DNA of 5,311 nt from positions 1 through 5,311 of the forward strand of contig CANRHF010000135.1 in the NCBI GenBank assembly GCA_947630345.1. The letters run 5' to 3'. This document shows positions 1 to 5,311 of the stretch, one piece after another. Positions within the stretch are counted from its first letter, which is position 1. Each line of letters begins with the position of its first letter. The notes below the pieces were generated by a model, which made no database searches, had not been told where the DNA came from, and was given only the letters and a program-made list of their open reading frames with translations. A program made the position numbers and the translations under genes. Source of the stretch: an uncultured Oscillospiraceae bacterium. GTDB taxonomy: Bacteria; Bacillota; Clostridia; Oscillospirales; Oscillospiraceae.

Positions 1-438
1 ATTATCGACCTATACGCCAGGAAGGTGATCGCCTGCCGGGTCTCCGCCAAAATCGACCGGTTCTTAGCGATCGATACATTACGGGATGCCGTCCGGCTGC
101 GTGGTGTCTCGAAGGGCGTTCTGTTCCACACGGATCGCGGCTGCCAGTTTACCTCGGCGGACTTCCGAAAGGTGATCGACGAGCTAGGGATGGTCCAGTC
201 TTTTTCCGCAAAGGGGCATCCCTACGACAACGCGGTGATGGAGTGCTTTTTCAAGTACTTGAAAAAGGAAGAACTGAACCGGCGGTCTTTTCAGTCCGTT
301 GAGCAATTAAAGCAGAGTCTGGTAACTTATATTTCAGGCTTCTATAATTCCTCCAGACCTCATTCCCATAATCATGGCATGTCCCCTAATCATGCAGAAT
401 TCCTGTATCTCCAAAGTTTTGCTTGTCCACTTTATTGA
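1..438 (+). CDS. IS3-family (IS150-like) transposase OrfB, C-terminal part
   Basis: DDE integrase-core transposase that cuts and joins the ends of its own insertion sequence. The frame is open from base 1 (I-I-D-L-Y-A-R-K), so the gene is cut by the window edge and about 145 C-terminal codons are seen. Visible family marks are HTDRGCQFTS with the second catalytic Asp (about 130-160), DNAVMECFFKYLKKEEL with the catalytic Glu (about 226-275), and the C-terminal YNSSRPHS segment typical of IS3/IS150 OrfB. The first catalytic Asp and the OrfA part lie outside. The stop is TGA at 436-438. Base composition changes within the gene: by hand count about 58% GC over 1-240 and about 39% over 301-420. 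It is convergent with the minus-strand operon. The family call is secure; the subgroup is less so. Confidence 0.93.
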   Translation: MIDLYARKVIACRVSAKIDRFLAIDTLRDAVRLRGVSKGVLFHTDRGCQFTSADFRKVIDELGMVQSFSAKGHPYDNAVMECFFKYLKKEELNRRSFQSVEQLKQSLVTYISGFYNSSRPHSHNHGMSPNHAEFLYLQSFACPLY

Positions 439-448
439 CTATGGTTCA
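425..448 (+). mobile_element. Probable right end of the IS3-family element
   Basis: The transposase stop is at 436-438, and IS3-family elements normally end within a few tens of bases after orfB with a terminal CA. The stretch ending GGTTCA at 448 fits: read inward on the other strand it begins TGAACCATAGTCAATAAAG, with the TG start expected of IS3 termini. The left end is outside the window, so neither the inverted repeat nor a target duplication can be verified. The exact end is an inference. Confidence 0.4.
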
Positions 449-486
449 CTATCTTGTTGTATATTCAAGTTGCATATGTCGAAGGT

Positions 487-1137
487 TCACTCGGCTTCTC
501 CGCGTTTAGCTTCATTGAGTGCTTCCGCATAATCATCAGCAGTTTCATAATCATATGGAGATATTCCGTACTTGGAGCCATCTTCACAATGGTGTCGCCA
601 TCGGTATTGGTTGCCTGGCTGTTTGTGATTCTCTGTTGCCGCTGCTGCAGGTGCTTGTCCAACAGAATGCTCGTCCATTGTCTTGCGCTTAGCTTCAGCA
701 AGTGCATCTTCATAATCATCTGCAGAATCAAAGTTTTCAGGATATAGTCCATATGCTGATCCGTCCTCGCACCGTTCACGCCAGATTCCAGCTTTTACTG
801 GATTTGCAATAGCCGGTTCCTTTTCGATTGGACTAACATACGGTGGGTATTCTTGTTCAGAGGTAGAAACAGCCTGTTTATCAATATCTTTCAAAGCACT
901 ATTTAGCCCAACCAATCCACCAAGATTAATCAATCCTTGGCTTCCATACTTCATGGAACCAACGCCAAAGACTGCCGCAGCAGCCTTTGCCGACTCTTCA
1001 CCACATCCGCTCTCAAAATCCTTTTTCACCTTATGTTTAACATACATTCCAAGTGTGGCTGCACCGGCAATATCAAGAAAGGTATTTATAGGATCTGGAC
1101 ATTTTGATGATTTCTTATACCGTCTCTTCTTTGCCAA
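487..1137 (-). CDS. Hypothetical protein with two 33-residue CEDGS-YG repeats
   Basis: I do not recognise this protein. The N-terminus is strongly basic (AKKRRYKK). A Gly/Ala-rich, mildly hydrophobic middle follows (about residues 20-85) without a clear membrane helix, then a low-complexity linker. Two copies of a 33-residue module occur at about residues 119-151 and 180-212, each running from W-R through CEDGS, YG, P and ADDY to EAKR, with 20 of 33 positions identical. An Ala-rich linker separates them. Start choice: GTG at 1146 gives 219 residues but has no good ribosome site. TTG at 1137 has AGGTG six bases upstream and gives 216 residues starting with AKKRR, so I prefer it. It is the last gene of the operon, five bases (or 14 from the TTG) after the desulfurase stop. 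Function unknown; the acidic aromatic repeats suggest a binding module (inference). Confidence 0.82.
   Translation of the reverse strand: MAKKRRYKKSSKCPDPINTFLDIAGAATLGMYVKHKVKKDFESGCGEESAKAAAAVFGVGSMKYGSQGLINLGGLVGLNSALKDIDKQAVSTSEQEYPPYVSPIEKEPAIANPVKAGIWRERCEDGSAYGLYPENFDSADDYEDALAEAKRKTMDEHSVGQAPAAAATENHKQPGNQYRWRHHCEDGSKYGISPYDYETADDYAEALNEAKRGEAE
502..600 (-). repeat. Second copy of the CEDGS-YG protein repeat
   Basis: Codes for 33 residues starting W-R-H-H-C-E-D-G-S and ending N-E-A-K-R. It matches the copy at 685-783 at 20 of 33 positions. The DNA of the two copies has diverged, so this is an old protein-level duplication rather than a recent one. Confidence 0.85.
685..783 (-). repeat. 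First copy of the CEDGS-YG protein repeat
   Basis: Codes for 33 residues starting W-R-E-R-C-E-D-G-S and ending A-E-A-K-R. Shared with the other copy are W-R, CEDGS, YG, P, ADDY, AL and EAKR. The two copies are 61 residues apart start to start, joined by a His/Ala/Gln-rich linker. Confidence 0.85.
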
Positions 1138-1143
1138 TGTAAA

Positions 1144-1148
1144 CACCT
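1144..1148 (-). promoter_or_regulatory. Ribosome binding site that favours the TTG start at 1137
   Basis: On the minus strand AGGTG lies six bases before TTG at 1137-1135. The GTG at 1146-1144, which would be the longer start, overlaps this site and has no purine-rich site of its own, so the TTG is the better start. Confidence 0.5.
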
Positions 1149-1151
1149 ACT

Positions 1152-2276
1152 TTACTTGATAATTTTAGAAAGGGCCGATAGGATTATCTCTATATCTTCT
1201 TCCGTATTGGTTTTCCCGAGAGATATTCTAATCGTTCCCCTTGCCAATCGGTCGCTAAGTCCTATTTCCTGAAGAACATGGGAAACTTGTGTGTCTTCAC
1301 TGTTGCAAGCAGAACCAGTCGAAACAGAAATGCCCATCAAGTCAAGTCGATGCAAAAGTGCCTCGCCCTCGCAATTATCAAAAGACAAACTGATGTTACC
1401 GGGAACATGCATACTGCTACCATTGCGGACAAATTGGATTTCTTTTTCATGCAGGCCATCAATTAGTTTTTGTTCGAGCTTTTTAATGTGGGCAACATTC
1501 TCATCCAAGTGACTTAGATTATTCTTAAGCGCAACTGCCATACCTACAATGGATGCAATATTCTCTGTTCCTGCTCTCAAGCCGGATTCTTGCTTGCCAC
1601 CACTGATAAAAGAAGTGATTGCAGTTTCGTTTTTTATATATAAAAAGCCGATTCCCTTTGGCCCATTAAATTTATGTGCAGATGCCGACAGCATGTCGAT
1701 TCCAAGCGATTTTACATCAATGTGCATATGGCCAACAGCTTGTACGGCATCGGTATGGAATATTGCGCCCTTCGAATGAGCAATATCACATAAAGTCTTT
1801 ATGTCTTGAATCGTTCCAATTTCATTGTTTGCAAGCATAATTGAAACAAGCCGAGTTTGATCAGTGAGCCATTCATGCAGCGTTTGAGGCAAAACTTCAC
1901 CATGAGGATTTACAGGAAGATAGGTTACAGGATAACCTAATCTTTCAATGTCTGCACAAGCATGAAGAATAGCGTGATGTTCAATCGCAGATGTAATTGT
2001 CCTACGCTTTAACGGATCGGAAAAAGCACTGCCCTTAATGACCCAGTTATCGCTTTCGGTTCCACCTGATGTAAAGTATATTTCTTCCGGGGAAGCACCA
2101 ATACACTTTGCTATGGTTTCTCTGGATTCTTTCAAAGCTCTCTTTGCCGTTCGAGAAAACGAATATGGCTGTGATGCATTACCATAGTCCGTCAGAAGGA
2201 ATGGTTTCATTGCCTCGAAAGCTTCAATATCTAATTGTGTTGTTGCCGCATTGTCAGCATAGACCATTCTTTTCAT
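1152..2276 (-). CDS. Cysteine desulfurase (NifS/IscS/DndA family)
   Basis: PLP enzyme of fold type I that takes sulfur from L-cysteine as an enzyme persulfide, giving alanine, and passes it to an acceptor. At 374 residues it is full length. Visible marks: the N-terminal YADNAATT (6-13), SGGTESDN (70-77), EHHAIL with the conserved His (about 99-104), NNEIGT (150-155), HTDAVQAVG (174-182) with the cofactor-binding Asp, SASAHKFNGPKG with PLP Lys201, and STGSAC with catalytic Cys324. All catalytic residues are intact, so it should be active. Start: ATG at 2276 has only a weak site; the ATG three codons later (MVYADNAATT) matches many relatives and is possible. It begins eight bases after the preceding stop. 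In a housekeeping setting it would sit beside iscU or a tRNA thiolation gene; neither is here. Inside a BREX operon a DndA-like role feeding DNA sulfur modification is the best inference. Confidence 0.96.
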   Translation of the reverse strand: MKRMVYADNAATTQLDIEAFEAMKPFLLTDYGNASQPYSFSRTAKRALKESRETIAKCIGASPEEIYFTSGGTESDNWVIKGSAFSDPLKRRTITSAIEHHAILHACADIERLGYPVTYLPVNPHGEVLPQTLHEWLTDQTRLVSIMLANNEIGTIQDIKTLCDIAHSKGAIFHTDAVQAVGHMHIDVKSLGIDMLSASAHKFNGPKGIGFLYIKNETAITSFISGGKQESGLRAGTENIASIVGMAVALKNNLSHLDENVAHIKKLEQKLIDGLHEKEIQFVRNGSSMHVPGNISLSFDNCEGEALLHRLDLMGISVSTGSACNSEDTQVSHVLQEIGLSDRLARGTIRISLGKTNTEEDIEIILSALSKIIK

Positions 2277-2284
2277 ACGTTCTT

Positions 2285-2878
2285 CTAGTCCCTCTTTTTA
2301 TCTGCTTCGTTCCATATGCATAAGTCTATCCCATCTCGCAGTGTTCTGGGAAGATTAAAACATGAAGTCTCAAAAAATATGTAGTTTATTTCTGGCAAAT
2401 TTAAAACCAATTGCTGTGCAGACTCACCCTTTCCAACACGAACGGTAAGAAGCCCGTCTCCAGTAGTATCGGTAATAAGGTTTAATGTTTCTGGAGATTT
2501 GTTAATTCCTGCGCAGTTAATTAGCAGCACTGTGCCTTCTTGGCAATTTGTTACTATACTCACGAAGTCTCCCGCTGACGCAATCGCAGTAATATATTTA
2601 TAATGTTTATTCATCCTGGCAGCATATTCTGAAATAAACTGTTTTACATCTTTTTTTCTGAAACCGAGAAATAAAACAGTATTATCCTCGAAACTGTCAA
2701 CATTCACTTCACTAAGATCACGGCAAATGCATTCGTTGGAAAACAAAATCTCGTCCCCTATATTTTCTATAGCTATATTCGATTTCCGCTGTTCATCCAG
2801 AATTTGAAGCAAGGTGTCGGAAATCTCGTTTAATTTGCTCTTCAAATCCTCAAAACCATAAAAGTCAAATTCGTCCAT
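2285..2878 (-). CDS. Degenerate RuvB-like AAA protein (probable pseudo-ATPase)
   Basis: 197 residues. Residues 10-45 look like a coiled-coil or helical segment. From about 65 to 187 the sequence runs collinear with the RuvB ATPase core as I remember it. The Walker A position reads GFRKKDVK (72-79) instead of GPPGLGKT. GDFVSIVTNCQEG (103-115) matches RuvB GDLAA-LTN-EE(G). Walker B reads TVLLINCAGIN (116-126) instead of DVLFIDEIHRL. GKGESAQQLVLNLP (149-162) matches GxGPxARSxxLDLPP, and LRDG (180-183) matches LRDR at the arginine-finger region. The P-loop, the Walker B Asp-Glu and the putative finger Arg are all lost, so it should not hydrolyse ATP. A good AAGGAG site precedes ATG 2878. It sits between the zinc-knuckle protein and the desulfurase in one operon. 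The role is unknown; binding DNA or another AAA+ ring such as BrxL or BrxC is possible (inference). The homology is from memory, not from a search. Confidence 0.85.
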   Translation of the reverse strand: MDEFDFYGFEDLKSKLNEISDTLLQILDEQRKSNIAIENIGDEILFSNECICRDLSEVNVDSFEDNTVLFLGFRKKDVKQFISEYAARMNKHYKYITAIASAGDFVSIVTNCQEGTVLLINCAGINKSPETLNLITDTTGDGLLTVRVGKGESAQQLVLNLPEINYIFFETSCFNLPRTLRDGIDLCIWNEADKKRD

Positions 2879-2885
2879 GTAGTTA

Positions 2886-2891
2886 CTCCTT
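2886..2891 (-). promoter_or_regulatory. Ribosome binding site of the RuvB-like gene
   Basis: AAGGAG on the minus strand, seven bases before ATG at 2878-2876 and just after the stop of the 65-residue gene. It supports this start and separate strong translation of the gene within the operon. Confidence 0.75.
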
Positions 2892-2895
2892 GCAT

Positions 2896-3093
2896 TTAAA
2901 CAAATAACTTGCAGCCTTCTTCTTTGAACTCCTCAATTTTATCGAGGAGTTCATCAACTGTACAACCAAGATACTCTGCAAGGCAATCAAGGCAGTAAAA
3001 GTTTTCTATGTCTTCACCCAAAATTTTCTTGTTTATGCCAATGGTATCTTTATCAAGGTGATCTTTTCCGCAAATGACGCAGTTATTCTTCAT
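2896..3093 (-). CDS. Small CxxC...CxxC (zinc-ribbon-like) protein
   Basis: 65 residues. Two knuckles, C5-V-I-C8 and C34-L-D-C37, with His12 nearby, form a likely four-Cys metal site. The C-terminal half is a helical acidic stretch (DELLDKIEEFKEE) followed by another Cys (61). I do not recognise a named family. The gene is real: AAGGAG lies seven bases before ATG 3093, its start overlaps the last 11 bases of brxL in another frame, and it fills the space before the next gene. The overlap implies translational coupling to brxL and so a similar expression level. Possible roles are a DNA- or protein-binding adaptor for BrxL, or a thiol-bearing sulfur carrier given the desulfurase two genes on. Both are inferences. 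Confidence 0.82.
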   Translation of the reverse strand: MKNNCVICGKDHLDKDTIGINKKILGEDIENFYCLDCLAEYLGCTVDELLDKIEEFKEEGCKLFV

Positions 3094-4534
3094 TTGGAAT
3101 CTCCTTTAGTGAGAATGAAGGTACATCCTTGCCCTTAAATTCCTTATCAAGAATTCCGAGCTGTCTCTTAATGATTTTTCTCATACGAACAGCCGGGCGG
3201 AGGCAATATTGCTGGAATCTCTTCGGGTTTATGTCATGCACACTTCTTACATTTGGGAATAAGAGCTTCAAGTATGCAGTTGCAATTCTCTTAACTGCCT
3301 CTGTATCACGAGTGTCTGCCTTATCAGGAACTTCAACAACTTGATCAACGATAGCTCTGTATGAAACATCGCTCCGAAGCTCATGTAGGATTGTGCAGAA
3401 GTATTCCGAATTTAATGCCCAACCAGATAGTTTCAGGTCATCGTTCATTCTCGGAATATCCCAGCCTTTAATAAAGCCATGTATTCTGTCCACTAATGCA
3501 CTTTCCTGAAACAGCGATGGAAGCTCCGAGAACATATTCTGATACTCGTCCATATTGTCCTGAGCGATGTTACCGAGGAAAATAACGCCAGCATCAGACT
3601 TGCCTTCATATCCACCGATATTGAATTGACCATATTCCATGTAACCCTGCATAATAGACCTCATCTCATTGACATCGCCAAACTGAACAAGTTTCACCTC
3701 GTCAATGGCCACAAAGTCATTTCCAGTAATAAAACCGGGGGTCTTTCTCGCAGTATCATAGAACATTTTTGCTCTTGTAACCTTTCCACCATCGGTGAGC
3801 AGTCCATACTTGCTTACATGACCAAAGACATACGATTTTCCGGTTCCTTTGGGTGCAAGTTCAATCAAGTTAAGGCGCTTCTCAACAAATGGCAGGATTC
3901 GAGTCAACATCGCAAGTTTCTGTTCTTCGCTTTCGTAGCCTGCCGCATTGTAGTCAATTGCGCCAAGAAGAACATCGATCCATTCGGATGTTGTGAATTC
4001 ATTTCGAACATCCTTATAGTAATCTAAATCAATTGTGTACGGGCAGAAATTTGTGAATCCAGTTAGCCTAATTTTACCAAGAATCTTAGGCTTCACTGTA
4101 TCATCAGGCGGACGATAGCCCAATTCAACGACGCCCCATATTTCTTGACCACTTACAAGCTCACCCCTGTATTGCTCCCATGTGGAATTGTCAATCATCG
4201 TTTCCTTGTTCGTCAATCCAAAGTCAGGAAGAGAGAAGGTGATCTCGCCCGTTTTAATACTGATATCAACGGATATTTTGGTGAGGAGCTTAACACGCTC
4301 GTTGTCGTTAATAATCCTATCTTTTATTTTTATCCATTCTTCTTTGTTTGGAAGATAGGTGCGGATAAAATTGGTAAGTTCATCAACATCAAGATTGCCG
4401 TCATCATCGGCAAACTTTTTTAATAACCAGTCTCTCAAAAACGAAGGAAGCCCTAAAGCAGAGAAAAAGTTACTCCTCTTCAAATCCTTATAGACAACCA
4501 TTTCATCAAAACAGTCCCTTAATTTTTCGATCAC
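3083..4534 (-). CDS. brxL: BREX protein BrxL (AAA+ ATPase, short form)
   Basis: AAA+ protein of BREX anti-phage systems, related to the Lon-like family; known BrxL proteins form DNA-binding rings. At 483 residues it starts with the family's N-terminal region (RDWLLKKFAD about 33-43, YLPNKEEW about 59-66, KTGEITFSLPDFGL about 94-107). Then come Walker A APKGTGKS (227-234, Lys233), GGKVTRAKMFYDTARKTPG (249-267), Walker B FVAIDE (274-279), sensor 1 FLGNI with Asn322, and the DRIHGFIKGWDIPR signature (349-362). The classical type 1 BrxL is about 680 residues with a Lon-protease-like C-terminal domain. This one stops about 120 residues after the AAA+ core, so that domain is absent. The end is natural, since it overlaps the next gene by 11 bases. 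It starts with GTG, with AAGGAG eight bases upstream, 12 bases after the pglZ stop. The short form and pglZ order fit type 4 BREX. Confidence 0.95.
   Translation of the reverse strand: MIEKLRDCFDEMVVYKDLKRSNFFSALGLPSFLRDWLLKKFADDDGNLDVDELTNFIRTYLPNKEEWIKIKDRIINDNERVKLLTKISVDISIKTGEITFSLPDFGLTNKETMIDNSTWEQYRGELVSGQEIWGVVELGYRPPDDTVKPKILGKIRLTGFTNFCPYTIDLDYYKDVRNEFTTSEWIDVLLGAIDYNAAGYESEEQKLAMLTRILPFVEKRLNLIELAPKGTGKSYVFGHVSKYGLLTDGGKVTRAKMFYDTARKTPGFITGNDFVAIDEVKLVQFGDVNEMRSIMQGYMEYGQFNIGGYEGKSDAGVIFLGNIAQDNMDEYQNMFSELPSLFQESALVDRIHGFIKGWDIPRMNDDLKLSGWALNSEYFCTILHELRSDVSYRAIVDQVVEVPDKADTRDTEAVKRIATAYLKLLFPNVRSVHDINPKRFQQYCLRPAVRMRKIIKRQLGILDKEFKGKDVPSFSLKEIPNEE
3101..3106 (-). promoter_or_regulatory. 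Ribosome binding site of the 65-residue gene, inside brxL
   Basis: AAGGAG on the minus strand, seven bases before ATG at 3093-3091. It lies within the last codons of brxL, which supports the overlapping start and translational coupling. Confidence 0.75.
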
Positions 4535-4542
4535 AATTATCT

Positions 4543-4548
4543 CTCCTT
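4543..4548 (-). promoter_or_regulatory. Ribosome binding site of brxL, overlapping the pglZ stop
   Basis: AAGGAG on the minus strand, eight bases before the GTG start at 4534-4532. It shares bases with the pglZ TAA stop (4549-4547), so ribosomes ending pglZ are well placed to start brxL. It decides the GTG start. Confidence 0.75.
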
Positions 4549-5311
4549 AAAGTATGCTCTTTTCGCTTCCACTTTCTTTTTTGACAACCAGCGGCAGCGA
4601 ATTTGCAATTTTATTTCCGCAAGCATACACATTTACGGTATAATTCTTTGCACGGCGAATTTCTGGCATTTCCTTTACCACATAGAAATGATCGTCAATA
4701 GGCTCAGCATCGTAAGTGTGACCATCAATCTCAATACTTACATCCATCAACTTCTGTGTTGCAAAAATCTTAATTGCAGCCTTTTTGCGGAAACTTACGA
4801 TGATTTCAGGCGTTCCGGTGAATGTCGCTGTAGCATCAATTGGCATTAGTTGCACTTCAATAGAACTGCTCAGATAGGTAATCTCAATAATCGGAACCAC
4901 AACTTCTTCCAAAGTCGCTCCGCCATGAACTTCAACATTTGCTTTCCTGCTGCCCTTAAACCGGTCATAGTTTGCTAAAGCCCAAAAATCATCCGCATCG
5001 GCAGCGCTATCCGGCCTTACATCGATCTCGCTCTTTGGGCAGCATCTACCGGAATGTTTACCAGCGGAACCCATCTCCCACAAGTTTTCCGTTTCATGAA
5101 TTACCGCAAGTCTGCTAGCACCATGATCAGAAATTAGAATTGCTTTGCTGTAACAAGTGCCTGATGCAAGGTCTGCTTTGATCTTCTTGAGCAGATCATC
5201 AATGATTTCAAGCTCACGAATTAAGTGAAAGGGAAGTGTAGCGTTACAATAGATGTGAGACCGAATAGCTAGAAAAAGGCGATTGAGTTTGTTAGAATAA
5301 AGTCACCACAA
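4547..5311 (-). CDS. pglZ: BREX protein PglZ, C-terminal part, apparently frameshifted
   Basis: PglZ is an alkaline-phosphatase-superfamily protein and a core BREX component needed for host DNA modification and defence. The C-terminal 251 codons are open from 5302 to the TAA at 4549-4547. Visible: IRELEIIDDLLKKI (about 5222-5180), ILISDHGASRLAVI (about 5140-5099) with the metal-binding Asp-His, NLWEMGSAGKHSGRCC, and HGGATLEEVVVPIIEI, which marks the end of the catalytic domain. A C-terminal beta-rich domain of about 100 residues follows. No ATG, GTG or TTG exists in this frame above TTG 5083, and that TTG lies inside the catalytic domain, so it is not the true start. Upstream the frame meets TGA at 5305-5303. 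Only another frame is open across the right edge (CGDFILTNSIAFF, ending at TAG 5271-5269). Adding one T to the T5 run at 5277-5273 joins them. The N-terminal majority lies outside the window. Confidence 0.9.
5269..5305 (-). other. pglZ: Apparent -1 frame break in pglZ at a T5 run
   Basis: Within this interval the downstream pglZ frame is blocked by TGA (5305-5303), the frame open across the edge is blocked by TAG (5271-5269), and the third frame is blocked by TAA (5294-5292). A continuous pglZ therefore needs a frame change in between. The T5 run at 5277-5273 is the obvious place: a sixth T gives A-F-F-L-A-I-R-S-H leading into the PglZ sequence. Confidence 0.6.

Noticed and set aside
449..486. 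Possible terminator between the operon end and the IS
   Set aside because: CATATG and a few short AT-rich runs are present, but no GC-rich stem followed by a T run can be drawn on either strand.
454..747. Plus-strand 97-codon open frame with hydrophobic stretches
   Set aside because: It lies wholly opposite the repeat protein, has a Cys/Phe/Ile-rich antisense composition and no ribosome site; it is the complement of the acidic repeats.
465..779. Minus-strand 104-codon frame overlapping the repeat protein
   Set aside because: It is an out-of-frame reading of the same DNA. The other frame carries a clear duplicated protein module, which this one does not.
3626..4027. Plus-strand 133-codon open frame opposite brxL
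   Set aside because: The opposite strand codes for the BrxL Walker A and B motifs; this frame has no recognisable domain or ribosome site.
4145..4423. Plus-strand 92-codon frame opposite the N-terminal part of brxL
   Set aside because: It is the complement of a clearly conserved coding region and shows nothing of its own.
4547..5083. A separate 178-residue gene starting at TTG 5083
   Set aside because: The start falls in the middle of the conserved PglZ segment NLWEMGSAGKHSG, and the same frame continues upstream with the SDHG motif, so it is an internal codon of pglZ.
5269..5311. Programmed -1 frameshift in pglZ
   Set aside because: The bases GCC TTT TTC do not make a proper X-XXY-YYZ slippery heptamer and no programmed shift is known to me for pglZ; a lost T is simpler.
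1..5311. CRISPR array, tRNA or rRNA genes
   Set aside because: No regularly spaced direct repeats and no tRNA- or rRNA-like segments were seen on reading either strand.

Overview
The window looks like an accessory, phage-defence region of a low-to-moderate GC bacterium. A Clostridia or Lachnospiraceae-type Firmicute is my best guess, from the strong AAGGAG ribosome binding sites, the AT-rich codon use and the style of the small proteins. No rRNA, tRNA or core gene is present to settle this.

Layout from left to right. Positions 1-438 (+ strand) are the C-terminal part of an IS3-family (IS150-like) transposase, cut by the window edge. The likely right end of the insertion sequence is near 448. 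Everything from 487 to the right edge is on the minus strand and forms one tightly packed operon, read right to left: pglZ (C-terminal part, 5311-4547), brxL (4534-3083), a 65-residue CxxC...CxxC protein (3093-2896), a 197-residue protein resembling the RuvB ATPase core with ruined catalytic motifs (2878-2285), a NifS/IscS/DndA-type cysteine desulfurase (2276-1152), and a protein with two 33-residue repeats (start 1137 or 1146, stop 487). Gaps are 5-17 bases or overlaps, so co-transcription and translational coupling are likely. The IS faces the 3' end of the operon. No gene-free stretch exceeds 300 bases.

How the genes may work together. PglZ and BrxL are hallmark BREX anti-phage proteins. 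The pglZ-brxL order, a short BrxL that ends after its AAA+ domain, and a linked cysteine desulfurase point to a type 4 (BrxP-BrxC-PglZ-BrxL) system. In type 4, BrxP carries a PAPS-reductase-like domain related to DndC, which suggests sulfur-based DNA modification. A desulfurase here could supply that sulfur, as DndA does in Dnd systems. brxP and brxC would lie to the right of the window and are not seen. The 65-, 197- and ~216-residue proteins are accessory genes of unknown function. The RuvB-like pseudo-ATPase is the most interesting of them.

Integrity. The pglZ frame hits a stop nine bases from the right edge. The only frame open across the edge is a different one, and the two can be joined by adding one T to a T5 run. 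pglZ is therefore apparently frameshifted in this sequence, by mutation, phase variation or sequencing error.
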